Source: Ooceraea biroi (lineage: Eukaryota > Arthropoda > Insecta > Hymenoptera > Formicidae). From it: DNA of 64,000 nt. The stretch is taken from NCBI RefSeq assembly GCF_003672135.1, contig NC_039514.1:13257787-13321786 (forward strand), given 5' to 3'. Shown piece by piece: positions 1 to 13,630 of the stretch. The position numbers were made by a program, and so were the translations under genes. A model generated the notes under the pieces. That model was given only the letters and a program-made list of their open reading frames with translations, was not told the origin of the DNA and searched no databases. Every line of letters begins with the position of its first letter. The first letter of the stretch is position 1.

Positions 1-2501
1 TTTCCAGTCGCGGCGCCACGAATCTCGGTCAGTTTCAACGATTTAATTGAATCATCATTGCACCTGTTACCACACGCGATTGTTCGGGGAACATCGCGAT
101 GTCAGTTTTACCGCAACGCAACAATCATCCCAATTGGTCCCGCGGCATTACGCGGCGGCCGATCTATCTGTCTAGCGATAAGCGACGCGGTGCCGCGATG
201 ACGAATCGCGGACAGCGTGGCACCGCGGCTTGGCAGATTGACCGTTGACGCGCGCGTGTACCGACCCGCGTGCGTGCGTATTATTATACGTCGCGCGCGC
301 AAAGAGACCGGAGACAGACGGGGGATTATGCGAACGTGAGAGGTTGCGAGATTGACCGTGGCGACGAGACGTTAGCGAGCACACGTGCGACCACGGCAAC
401 GCTACTCTAATTCGAGATAATTTCATGGCCGCGTTAATGTTTCGTCTATTTATTTCCCTCAAGGCTGCAACGCTGTGCATTATATCGCGTGCGCTACGAC
501 GTTACCGCTCGTATCGCATCCGTTTATGATGCACGCGCGGAATTTCGGGCGGTTTCTCTCTGCTTTCTCTCGTTTTCTTCTTTTCTTTCTCTCGATCTCT
601 TTTTTTTTAATATCACGTAATAGCGCAAAAGCACAGAGTTCATAACGTAGACAATATCGAGAGACTGACGCTGACATTAACGGCTTCTAAATTGATTTTC
701 GAAGCGTAAACGGCGGTACATCCCGGTGTATACACATACCAGTGTGTTACGTGTGTGTACGCGCGGGGAGCATTATGCGAGCGCGGCGGGAGATAAACGC
801 GACAAAGCGAGCATGCATACGTGCGTGTCGCAGCGTGAGATCGTGCGTATGCGAGAGGCCGATCAGGGGAGATCCGTCGGCGCGTAAGGGAGACCGAGAG
901 GTCGCTCGTTCGCGCGTGCGAGAGATGGCGAGAGATCGCCGGCGTTGTATTATTTCCAGTCGATAGGTATACGAGCGCACGCAGCTAGGAGGGAAGAAAT
1001 GCGGAGGGAAACGCGATCGATGCGAGCGAGATGACAAGAACTTCATTAACCGTCGTCTCGAAAATCTGATTGATTTCGCGCAAACAGCGGGAGAATAACG
1101 GGAGAACCTTATATAAATAATCGATCGATTCGATTGCAAAAATAGTTTGCGGGAAAACGAGCAGGACTATTGTGATTTGCGAGACAGATGGAATTAGCGC
1201 CAAAGCCACCCCGGCGACTTCGCTCTAAGTCCGGTTCGAGGAATTTGAAGCGCGGTGCGGCGAATAATTGAAAAGCGTCTCGCTCGACGGAGAGCGAGCG
1301 AGAAAGCGAGAGATCGAGCGGGAGCGTGAGGCGGATCGAGAGACAAGCAAGAGAGGAGGGAGTAAAGGCTCGTAGACTCCGGGCATCGTAGGAGCGCAAG
1401 GAGGGACCCAGGAGGCCCGACAGACTGACGCCAGGAACCTCGCCGAGCGAGACGACCGGCGCCCCGCGTCGGTCGGTCGGTCGGTGTTGTGCCTGCGTGT
1501 CGCGTTCCACGCGCGCGCGCGCGCGCGTGTGTGTGTACTAGTCGCGCATATAAATACGCGCACGCATCTGCGTCTCCTCTCTCCTTCCTCTTTCTTCGTT
1601 ACACGTTTTGCTCCCTCTCTCTCTCTCTCTCTCTCTCTCTGCGTTTGTCTCTTGCTCTCGTTCTCTCGCCGCTTGCCGAGCCGCGAGAACGCGGTTATTC
1701 AGCGTCATCTGGATTCCGGCGTGAATCATGACGCTCCCGGGCTATTTAATCGGAGGGAAATTGAATCGCGCGCACGTGTAACCTGACCGAGACGTGACGC
1801 GAAAAATTGCGCGAATTCACCGGAATATCCGCACGCGAAATTTAAGAAACGTTTTCTACCGCGGCTCTGCGTGCAATCGTTTTTTCAGCTCGGGCTTATG
1901 TCGTCTCCCGACGAGCTCTGTTATTCTCGCCGGAGAGAGGCGGTGCTCGAAGAGAGATCAAGCAAAGGAACGGGGACCACAGCCTCGTCATCTGGATGCG
2001 AGCGTGATTCATGCGCGCCCGCGGCGCGGCGCCGATTGAGGGAGATCGATCGCCGGCGAGATCGAGTGATACAATGCGTGCCGTCACTGCAAACCCGGTT
2101 GCGGCGTGATCCGTGCTCTGCGATTACGCGGAAACGATTGCGCTTCGGCTTGCTCAGTTAAGCGTCGTGCATCGCTGAGAACCGAATGCAGCTCGAAATG
2201 AGTGTTTTCGGGTTCATCTCGCACTTCTTGAGGAAGAAGCAAATTGAACCTCGTCTCTCGCTCCTTGACGCGTAGAAGGTCGCGCTGACGTTACGTCACA
2301 AAGTCAATCCTACATCCGTCCACCGTTCGGTCGACTCTTTGCGTTAACGCAAAGTGTAAATAAGCCTTGCGCATCGCCAGGAGCGTTTCGCAGCTCGCGC
2401 GATACGATTCGATCTTGATGAACGTAGCGGCAGCACGCGAGAACGCTCTTTTTCCTCCGAGCAAGGACGTTTTGTCGGATTTCTCCATCGACGACAGTTT
2501 C
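1..2501. other. Gene-free CpG-rich sequence
   Basis: Only overlapping low-complexity open frames caused by high GC, with no splice-consistent or recognisable coding sequence. Contains the CG/TG and CT repeats. Confidence 0.6.
1510..1640. repeat. Alternating CG/TG tract followed by (CT)n microsatellite
   Basis: Uninterrupted purine-pyrimidine alternation (CG then TG) at 1510-1536 could adopt Z-DNA. A (CT)13 run follows at 1615-1640. Confidence 0.8.
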
Positions 2502-2831
2502 ATGTCGGGCGAGGGAGAGGAAAACGAGGTTGCGACAACGGAGAGCCCAGGGTCGTCTCACATTTACCTCGTAACGATCACGTTCGACCGAATTCTAGTC
2601 GCGGGTCTTGCTTTCACGGAGAGCGGAGAGCTTGTTTCCGCGGCGCACTTAATTTCACCGAAGGATGTGTCCGACAACACGATCGTTGCGCTCATCGGTG
2701 TTCCTCCATCGCGGATCTCTCTTAAAAAATTGCATTCCACCGATTTTCGAGAGATTGAGAATCGTCGTCTCTATCGCCGTCCTTCCGACAATAATTGGAG
2801 GAAATACGACAATTATCCGAGGTGGAGCTGA
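2502..2831 (+). pseudogene. Weak serine-protease-like (S1) exon or relic
   Basis: From the ATG at 2502 the frame reads into IYLVTITFDRILVAG, then LAFTESGELVSAAHL, which resembles the trypsin-fold segment around the catalytic histidine (CGG..L..NWVLTAAHC). The histidine is kept (SAAH), but both cysteines of the usual Cys42-Cys58 pair are replaced (V and L). The frame closes at 2829-2831 without reaching an Asp or Ser catalytic region; another open frame overlaps and runs on to about 3021. It could be a diverged protease-homologue exon, a pseudogene fragment, or chance. Confidence 0.3.
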
Positions 2832-5800
2832 ATCTCAGAAATATAAAACAGCGAGGGAAACAAGAATAAGCGAGGAAGTGTCGCCGTGGATAGTGACGGG
2901 AATATCATTGAAATTCAATCTGCACGTTGCATCAATAAACACATGGCGAATGGAAGAATTTCCGTGTGTCTCGTTTTGTGGATCCTCTCGATCGCGAATC
3001 ATGCGAATGCACGCATCATAATGAATGAAGTTTTGTCATATCATGTATAAAAGCACTCTTATTAGGTTTTTTTTCGCAGAGATCGATTTCATAACCATTC
3101 TTTGAAGTTGATTTGAGTCTAGTGCTTTGAGAAGTGAACGCAGAAAAGCACAGCACGTTTGAACCTCAGGGAAATTGAGCTTGAGGGATTTCATGGAAAG
3201 AGTCAAGTTGATTCTTAAATCATCCAAGGCCGTTGTTCACATTGTTCACAAACTGAAGTGCTTCCAGATTCGTCACTCTCTTCCTCTCTCTCTCTCTCTA
3301 GCTTTCTCTCGATTATTCACTCATTCTCAGTTTCCTTTTTTCGTTGACTCATAGTCATTCAGTTCTATACGTCGTCGACAAGAGTCGAAATAGGCACAAC
3401 CTATAGGTATTATTCAGCGAAGAAAATTTAAGAAGAAGGATCATAAAAGTACAACCAGCCTAGAAATACCTAGAAAAACGTCACATTCATTAAGCCTGCA
3501 AGCGGTCGCACGGCGTCGGACGAAAACCTATAGAAAAGAATTTTTTTTTTATTTGGATTTGATGAAACCAACTTCCAATGAAGACTTCCTGTTAACTTCT
3601 CTTAGGGCAAGGATCCCTTCTCATCTTTTTCACGTGAACTGCATCAGTAAATAAACTCGAGGCAAATTCCTATGAAGTTAAAGTGCAGCTGAAACGAACC
3701 GAAAAGCCGAACTTGACGACACTGTGTCAGCTGTTTACAGAGATGTAAGTTTGCACGATCCTTCATCATCGAACAACCCTTTCTATTTCCAATTCCGAGA
3801 CAGTCTGAAAAGCAACTGCCTTTTTAATTCGATCTCTGTCTTGCTGGAAGGAACATCTCCATCTTCTAGTATTTTGCGTTCGATTGGAAACAGTAACGCA
3901 CGCGACATGCTTAATGCTCGCGAGCTTCGTGAATGGAGAAGACGGCGAAGTGCGACAGGTCGACGATGACAGGACGGTCGATTGCGAGCGACATCTTAGC
4001 CCGTTGATCTCCCTCGTGCACGGGGGAGATTGGAGAAGCGGTGGTGCCGTAAGAGCCGCGCGTGGAGTAGAGTTCTATTCATGGGTCCCGGGACACCCGA
4101 GAATAACCTCGCGCAACCGAGAATCGAGAGAGGGTTTCCCCAATCCCCAGGGCAGCCGTTGCTCCAAGTAACTTGGACACACTCGCACTCCTCTCACCTC
4201 CCGCCCCCATCTTCGCCGACAACTTTGTCCGAGCACTTCGCCCATCCTCCATCCCTTCCATTCGGAAGTGAAGTCCACCCGAAACGAGTTTGCTCGCTCT
4301 TGCAGCCTGTACCCTATCTTCCCGCTTCTTGGATCAGTCACCTCTCTGACCTCGACCGCTCTTTCGCGCTTCGCAAATAATTCATAATTATATTAATAAT
4401 CGTGGGAAAGTTCGGAGACATCATCATACAGGTCGCGTGTTCTCAGTTTACACCTTCTTACTTTCTTCTCGGCGTAATTTCGAACGCGGAATGAAATATT
4501 CAGCGTTCCACCAATCTCATCACGTGATGACTCTCGAAATGGCCACTTGCGAAATAGCTCGCGAGAGATACGATTCTGTTCCCGGTAATTTATCATTAAT
4601 TGCGCTTTTAGTCGGTTATCGAGGATGGATAATTGGTCACTTCTACGACTACTATGAATATCCGCTCTAAAAATACGTTGATAGGTAACCGTTAATGTAG
4701 CGATCTTCTCGGTTTGGGGAGATCGTGCTCGGATCTGATCCTAATTTGATTTTGCCAATTCGTTTGATCATCGATAATGATCGAGAGTACTTCCACGCAA
4801 ACGGAGCACGCTTTACGACCATGAGAGAGAACAATAGGAGATGGATTAACGCGCGCGTTAACCTTGCTGGGTGTAGATACATACATACATACGTATATAC
4901 ATGCATATATGTATATATATTCACGTTTCCACAGTAGCTGATTTCCATACAATTAAATAGCGAACGCCCTCGTCGAACCGCGCATTCGCATCGATCCTGC
5001 ATCGATTTATTAGAATCTAGGCTGAGGCGACCTCGTGGGATGGAGCGGGATGGAACGCAATTTTCGCGCGATCTCTGCGCCGCGATTTAATCGAGACGCA
5101 CCGGTGACTCACGGTACGTTGACTACCGGCAGAATTTCCGGAAGCGCGCGTGTATCGGACAATCTCGTGCGATCGTTTCGTCGGTGTAATTGCTCTTTCC
5201 TCATTTTATGCGATCAACTCGGGCCGTTACGTAACTTCACCCCGGATCATCCGGGATCTATTTCGAGAGCGCGCGCGAGGGCACGTCCGGCGAAATTCGA
5301 GCTGTGTCCCGCGCGGAAACGTCGATCGCGTGCGGGGAGAACGCGCGAATAAATAATCGGCGAGCGGACACATTCGCCAATGCGCGCACGCTCGGGCCCA
5401 CGAGCGGGTTTTTCGAGCGCGAGGTACGCGTGGGCACGCCTCTCGCCTTCGAGGTAACGCTCACGCGTGCGTGCCGCGGCGTGCGGTGGGACAAACTCTT
5501 GCGCAAGAGAATTCACGATAAAGCCGCGGTTAGAACCGCCATCCCGTCCCGTCTCATCCCGTTTCGTCCCGCCAGTCGGCCTTTTCTCTTGACCGAAGGC
5601 CGCGCGAGGGAGCCCCGGCTCTCCGGCGTCCCGTTTATTTACGTTTCGACGACGAGCTAATGGGAATACCGGCGGCGCGTAATATATGCAACGGGCCTGT
5701 CGTAATTCACGCTTTGTCGCGCGAGACCCACGATCGACGCCGCGTTTGGGATCCGCTCGATCCTGACGACCACGGCGACGGCGACGGCGGTAATGACGCC

Positions 5801-6147
5801 GAATCACGACCGCTGCTAGTCGACCCGTGATGTGCGATGCGTATATTTGCGTCTCGCCGAGTACCAACGTTGCGCGATCGTCGTGGAGGAGTTTAATCGG
5901 AGCGCTCCTGCATCGCTTTTCGACGCAGTTCTAGTCTGGAATTCTGCCGGGAATAAAACCGCGAGAGATAACGCCGCGAAATTGTCACGTTGCAAAATTA
6001 TATAACGACGAGCAGCTGGGTATATTCTGTGCGCATCCGGGACAGGTTCGCCGTGTCAGGGACGCGATAAATAATCGGCTACCGACGTGCACATGCACCG
6101 AACGCGCGATCCTTGCCGTATCGCCATTCCAAAATATTGGCAGTTGT

Positions 6148-6160
6148 CCCCCCCCCCCCC
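6148..6160 (+). repeat. Homopolymer C run
   Basis: Thirteen consecutive C, then GCCCC. A potential assembly length error and G-quadruplex-prone on the minus strand. Confidence 0.8.
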
Positions 6161-9100
6161 GCCCCTCTCCAAAAGTCACTCGGAGATTCATTCAAGAAAT
6201 TCATTCAGATCCGGAAATGTATAAATAGACTACGGCTGAGTCAAGCAAAGTTGGATTTCACCTTTCCGGGATGGATACGTGTAGATATGCGTGCAGCAGT
6301 CACGTATTCGCATGAATGATAGCTCGCGGTGAAAAATCCTGATACGAACGCGAGATTACGGTGCGGCGAGAGCTAGACCTTGGAATCGCGACTGTCTTTG
6401 AGGTTGAAGGATCGCACGACGAGCGCGTATAATCAGGATGCGTAATGAAAAAACCGTAATGCGAGAGCGTGAAGTCTTCCTTCTTCTCGCCGCGTCATCT
6501 TATCGCGACGTATTAATCAACCGTAGAAATCCTGCAATCGGTGCGCGCGGGCTTATTAAACGTAAGTCATGTCACCGTCCGATCCAGTTCGAGAATAATA
6601 TCGTAGCAGTTTTTCCGCGCGCTGCACTTGCCTGATATGGCAGGTGCGTTTCCTGATGCGGAAGTTGCGCCGCGTATACCGTGCAATTACCACGGCGACG
6701 TTACGACGCGTTTCAGCGATAATGCGATACGATAGACCTTGCCGTCCACATTCTTCAGAGTATAGACAAATTCGTGGTCTGAAGAAGCTTTGAATATACA
6801 TCAAAATACAAATTAACGTGTTTGTTTCTACTAATTGTAAGATAAATTGCAATAAAATAAATACTACGTTTCAAACTTCTGCCAACATATGGATTGCACT
6901 TGCTCTAAAAGTAATTTTCCTTCTTTTCTCATCTTTGAGATTTTCATAATCTCATATTTACTCAAATTATTAGATGGAAAGGATTGGGATGTCCAAACAC
7001 TTGCTGAATTTTCCCAAGCGAGTCCACTTTTCATTCCACTGTTTTCATCGTTCATCCGGAGGGCTTTTTTAAAAATTTGCATTTCCACTCACGTGGACGT
7101 GAGTGGAACCATCCAACCGAGTTTTCTCAAGGTGCTTTCAAGCCCGCTCACCGAACGCTCTGGCGAGCTGCGTACGGAAATCTTGGAATGACTCGACGAA
7201 CGTTCGTCGGACTCTTACGCAAGCGGCCGCCATTCGGTCGGCATTCAGGTGTGCATGGGGATTCCTTGTGGCGCCGGTTGTCTGGCACTCACGCGCACAA
7301 GCGGCTGGCGCGCACGACGTTAAGTAAGCGGTGACGTACTCTGGCATCTCTGCTGAGATCTACGATTACATTTCCACGCTGCCTCGCAACTCGTGTAAAA
7401 ATTATAGCATACGTCGGGCTTAAGTCTTAACGCGGCACGATTTAGCACAAAGTCTTCAACGTGTCTATTTGCAAATCGGTCGCTGCAGAGCGTAAAAGTA
7501 CCGTGACTGATTAGCTGATTTCAACTAAACTGTCGTGGCAACGTGTAGTTCGAAATTCCATCAGATATACCTATCTATAGCTTTCGTATATATTGGACAT
7601 GTAAGAGCATACATACATACTTGTACCTTTCGTACATAATAAAATTGCAAGAATATAGATGTATATAAACGCAGCTGAAGGTTCAATAATTTCTAAATAA
7701 CTAAAGATCCTTAAAAAAGATCAAGACGGTCGTTATCTTCCTTATCTCAAACAGCTTCACTCTTGCGCAGCTCGATCCATCGGTAAGCTTCGAACGAGTC
7801 AATTAAATGTCCAACGCGCTTCGTCTCGCTATCTTCCGTTAATCGGTCGATTTATTTTTCAAAACCGACTGAGAAGCTCAACGAGAGAGGCCGCCGCGGC
7901 GCGAGACTACCAGTGACCGGTTTTCGACTGCGATTTGCATAATTCGTTCGCGCACGGGGTGCCAATCGAACGGCTTTTCTCCCGTCGATATAAAATGTCC
8001 GTTCCGATGCTTGACCCGTCTCGATGCTGATAGCACACGTGGTGCGACCAAGCGGTGTGGCACGTGTCCGCGCGATAACGCGAGCACTCCGCGCGCGAAG
8101 AAAACCTGCGGTGTTGCGGGGAACGCGGAGGAAATCTAAGAAATCCATTCTGTCTTGAGATGTATTACGACTTGTCGTCGATTTGTCCTCGTTTTCTTCT
8201 AACGTCGATAATGTCTGCTGCACGAATTAACAAGCCGTGGTTATTTTCGTTCGCACTTGCATACTCAATTGACGTGACCTGCCGGGATTCTTTGTTTCTT
8301 GAGAGCGCAGTTCTGGGTATAGTTGAGTTGACAATCGTCGTATTATGCGAATTCTATATACGCTTTTGTTAGTTACACAAATCGTTTATGAATTATATGA
8401 AGCAAAACACATTTTTTATATAGTTTCAACACAATGCAGACACATGTTTAGATTATCTTCACTGCTAAGTCACTGCTAAGAAAGAAGTCAAGCGCTTAAA
8501 GGCACTGATAATGCCCAGCTAGATTATCGTTGAGTGTTTATAGGTGCTAATAGTAGTCAAGCGTTAAGTAGTATGTAGTGAAAAATTATTTTTACTGGAA
8601 AGGAGCAAAGTAATATTATTTTCGATACAAAGTAATATTTTATTAAAAAGTGCTTACGAAGTTTGTAATGCATTCTCCATCCTCAAAAGCTACAAAGAAT
8701 ATCAGCAATGCTCAGGATTTCAATGTTCGGGAAGATTTCAAAAAATTCGGTCTGTTGGAAAACTGGCAAATAAATTCTCAGTCATTATAGGATTGCTAAT
8801 ATCAAACGGAGCAGAAATGTAACTCTTACTCTGCAACTGTCAATTGTATTCAATCAGTAACAGCGGGAATAGAGCGACAATAGAAGATCTAAATAAATTA
8901 TAGGAGACATCTCAGAATATAGATCCATATTAAGTCGTTCCATTTCCGCAGGCGGACGCGATTGGATACGCGACCGCAAAGTCGTTCCAAGAGATCATGC
9001 GCTGATTCCGACCGCTTGTCAGAGATCCCGAAGTGACGCTGTTTAATTAAGAGCGTACATGGCGATGCCAGGACGTAAGCTCGCGCGACTTGGCAACTGT

Positions 9101-11970
9101 TAACTGACATGCGGATGCCGTCTATTCTCGAAGACGCCGCGCCGCCGCGTCAGTTCGCGTTTCGAAAGATGTCGCTGCACCGCGATCCGCTGATCTTATA
9201 TCTTTCTAGGATATCTCAGTTTTAAGAGCACATATTTATACGATGTTTGTACGATCGTCTCGACTTTTCTTCTCGACGAAAACTCCTCGCGATATCTTTT
9301 CTCTTTAATTTGTGGATAGTGCTTTAAATTCGAGATCTTGGGGACAAAATATCAGATTTTATACCTTCTTGCATTTATACGCACTTATCTCCTTAAATAT
9401 ATTTTTATATCGAGTAAAACGAAATATGAATAGTCATTGTTCGAGCTCTTCTCTGTATGCAGAGATGCGACTTTTCATTTTGTTTGATCTCTTTTTCCGT
9501 TTCCCTGCCGGATGGAGCGGCTCTCACGTGCTTCTTGATGCCGTCTCGAGACAGCGAAATCCGCCTTGCCGCAGATGCAGCATGACCCTTCGTCACGAGC
9601 CCCCTTCGTGCGTGAGAATCCTCCGACTTCCTGGCTCCGTTGCCGGGTTATATTTCTTTTTCGGCCCGCGGGCTCGTCCTCACGCCCTCGCGCCAACGTC
9701 ATCGCGAAACAAATGCGGATGCCCGTGTCGCAAAGACGTAGCCGTCAATTGCATCCGCCGTAAATAATGGAGTAAATCCGCCGGAATTTATGGCCGTCGA
9801 GTGCGCAATCCTTAAGCATCGACCGGGCCGTGCGCCAGCCAAGTTTTTAGCGAAACTTATTTGCATCTCGTTGCTTGCTCCATCGAACTGCAGCACGGCG
9901 AATCTCCTCGCGTAATTAATGCAATAATTATACACCTGATAGAATACAGGTTGAACGCGGGTTGAAATCAAGCATTTAATACGTATAACGTAATATCCGT
10001 GCCCGGCAGCGATGAGCGATGGAACGAGCGATGGTATTTTTAACGAGATTGCTACGATCCCAATATGCTCACATTATCGTCATCATCGAATCATCTACAA
10101 TAGTTGCGGAATTTGTATCCTCGCCAAGCAGACAACGTTCGAAATCCCCGTGTAATTTATGATCGTTGCGCGTGTTACGCGAATGCCTGAATAGCACGGC
10201 AAGGAACGCGAGAAACACGAGTGAATTCAGATTACACGGATTAAAGCACGGGATTCCAAAAACAAGTCGACCGAGCTCGAAACACCGAGGATTACGACGC
10301 GTTCCGACGAAGACTCGGTGTGTTGTGCGTCGTTTGACGTCAATCGCGTTTGAAAATGTATCCCCGTGATCGACGACGCCCTCGCGTCGAACACGACCGG
10401 CGTCTGCACGATGGTTGGTTTAATATGACGTGACCGAATTTGCATCTCGCCCGAGCGACCGCGTCGTCCGCGCTCGATTGCGTCGCCGCGCTTAATTCTC
10501 TCGATACGTCCGTCCCGTAGAAACGCACTCGACCGCGTTCCGCGTTTATCTGCGAGCGATAAGCTCAGGCGTGAATTTCGGATAGGTCGACCGTTTTACG
10601 AAATTTCCCACTTGTAGTCCGCCGAGGGATTTTCCCTCCGCGTTGTCGGTCGATGACGACCGACTGCGCTCGATAGCTCGCACGAAATGCGATGGACAAT
10701 CAGAACAATCATCGCGCGGGGAGAACCATTTGTATCAGCCCTCTCGGTGGGGTCCTGACAGCACCTCAAGCTGGGTGCGGTTGAAAGGTCGTCGTGCGGC
10801 CTCCACTAACACCAAAGGATACGACCATTCACCGCCTACTCGAACGGGAGCTCCCACGAATGCGGGACTTAAGGTCATTCATTCCGCGAGAAAGCGGACA
10901 AAGAGGTAGCGAAAGAGGCGTTGAATCGAAAATCGTCGATTCCTTTCGCGTGGTTGAACGTGGGAATTCGCGTGATCTCCTGTGTATGCATTACGTGTGT
11001 GAGTGTATTGTTTTTTTCATCGCCCGGTATTCCGCATATTTTTATCGGAATTGTGTAAAAAGCTTTCGAGATGGATCGCGTTAACTTATCCCAACACATC
11101 TCCCAAAACATTTTCCACCGCGGTGAACAGTTTTGCCGGAGGTGAATCACGTTTGTTTTTCGAAACGCTTCCGGAATACTGTCGCGCTTTCCGCTCTAAA
11201 AATCACGATTTATTTAACCATATCGTCACGAGCTCGAGCGACGAGAGAAGCAAACGCTGGGGTGTCCCACATCAGTCAAACGACAAATCCGCCGGTAACG
11301 TTTCAGTGTCACGCGTCCGCTGCTCGCATCGTGATGCTCCAATCAACATTTTCGTGCGATCGTAAACGGAAGTTTTTGGCACGGCGGCCATCGCGACACG
11401 GCTCGGCAACAAAGCTGCATGTCGCGCACGTGAACTCGCGAAATTCCGCACGCGTGCACGCGCGATGCAGCTCTTCGGTTGCGCGATGCAATTTTGATAT
11501 GCGCGCACATGTGTGTCGTGTATGTGCACGTATACGTATATTCTCATACGTGGCTCGTATATTCACGCGGAAAGCTGCGTACCTGTAATATGTGGAAATA
11601 CGTTTTCGTCAGTATGCGCTCGTGCGATATAAAGCGCACGCATACGCACGCATCTCGTGCGTAGGTAGATATCACATAGGTTTATCGCGAGCCCAGCTGG
11701 CTCGCTTCCATAAACCGCGCTCGTAAAAACTCTCGAGGCTTCCCCCGAGCGAGCTTAAAGCCCCGGACGGTCGCATTGGAGACGGCCGGGAGTACCGGAA
11801 GTCCACAGGCTGCGCAGGTTTTTATACATGCGCGTGGCCGAGCGTATGTAGGTCGAAGGACAGATCCTGTCTTCGAGGACTCTCAATCGCGCTCCATCGA
11901 TCCTGCCCGGTCGCCGCGAAGGGTCTGGGACGCGCGTCTTTTCTTGGTGTGCCTCTCGGTAGAACTTATC

Positions 11971-12007
11971 CTTTCTTCCTTCCTTCCATCCTTCCTTCCT
12001 TCCTTCC
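11971..12007 (+). repeat. CTTC-type tetranucleotide repeat
   Basis: Imperfect run of CTTC/TTCC units, interrupted by one CATC. Confidence 0.8.
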
Positions 12008-13576
12008 GTTGGTTGTTCTCTTATTCTCTCCTCCCGGGATTCCTCCGCTCTTTGTTTAAGGTCGTTATACATACGAGCGACTGATGATGTAACCGGAACG
12101 CTCCGATTCCACTAGCGGTCATTAATTCGAAGGGGTTGAGAGGCGGCAGGGCAGATCGCCCGAGGAGTACCGGCGGTAGCGACGCGGAATGAGACGGAGA
12201 TTAAAATTACGAGGGAGCAGATTCTTTCGCCCCGCTGTATTTGAAGAACGCCTCCGCTTACGTTACGAAATTGTGACGTAAGGACTATAATCTCTCACGG
12301 CGGGAGATTATCATCTTGATAAATTACAGCAATCTCTGAAACTCATGAAAAGCAATCAGTCGTAGGGGAGATTGAAGGAGTTGCGCGAGCTGATTTAATC
12401 CTCAACTACGCTTTTCTATTTTGAGCTCCCGAGAATTGGAAAATATTTGGACAATTAATTCTGCCGGGTGAGATGCGATTTCATCAGGAGAAAATAAATA
12501 CCAGATTTTCGATGTTCATCTCCGTAATTTTGGCACATTCAAAAGCGTGTAAAGTCGCTATCAACCGTTAGATGCAAGCTCACTAGATTGAGGATTAACG
12601 AAGGCGAGAATCCCGCAATAACTTGGCGGGTTATCGATCCTCGCGTGCGATAAGCGAGTCGCTCGAGCAAGCTTTCTAGAGATCCTGGAGTGACGACGTT
12701 GTGAGCGCCGCTTGAGGATCGAGGTAAATCCCTCGTCACGGCCGTGGAGGGTTAAACCTCTATTACTTAGTAAAGTCGCGTTTGCCGATCCGATTCCCCC
12801 TTGAGTCCCCCTTGGAAACCCTCGGCGCGAGTTCATGCCAAATCGTAAGCGTTCCCAGCATCCGGTGTGGGCACCGCTTAGATGCAATCTGTCGCTGTCG
12901 TCTTTCGGAATTAAGCACGTCGAGCAGATTTCCGATTGATCCGGTAGAACGGAACATCCCGATCGAATGGTCAGTAATGCGATCGACTTGCTAAACATCC
13001 GCGGCTTCGCCGTAAATGATGCATGCGATCTGAATTTCGAATGTACGAGGAATCGCGGGACGGAATTGTGCGATGTCATTTCGCGTTAAATTCCATTACG
13101 TTATTTACCATTGCAACCAATCCATTGCTTATCTTTTAAAATGACGTGACGTAGGAAGATGTTACGTTAGAGCACGCAACAGAGGAGCTTGTGATAGTTT
13201 TTAAGGTGGCTTAAAATACACAGTATTTTTGAAAGCGCTGCCAACGCTTAGGCAGACGCTCGATTTATTTTCGTACGGGTTGAGAAAATAAAAATTGCAC
13301 GCCAACGCAATCGTCGCGAGCGGGTCCCTCGTGTGACGTCGCTCTCTTGCGTTCGTCGATACGACGGTGCAGATGAGCTCGCTCGTAGATGAACGAGCGC
13401 ACACGTACACGTTCACTCGCGCGCGCACACATATAACCGCTTAATGCAGGAGTCCCCTGTGATGCAGGTCTAAAAATAAATCACGTAGCCCGTCTGTTCA
13501 TTCAATTGGCACTATAGACTAAATTGAGCTTTTTCTTCCAGGCGGTATTCTCTCGGCACACAAGCAGAGACGGCGA

Positions 13577-13577
<1 letters not shown>

Positions 13578-13629
<52 letters not shown>
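13578..13629 (+). repeat. (GAC)17 trinucleotide microsatellite
   Basis: Uninterrupted GAC repeat of 17 units followed by GATGATAATGATGAT. It translates to homopolymers in every frame but is not embedded in a recognisable coding exon. Confidence 0.9.

Positions 13630-13630
<1 letters not shown>

Noticed and set aside
5247..5867. 206-codon open frame on the minus strand
   Set aside because: Composition-driven, Arg-rich, with competing open frames; no domain or splice support.
12561..13079. 172-codon open frame on the minus strand
   Set aside because: No recognisable family, low-complexity basic sequence, overlapping frames on both strands.
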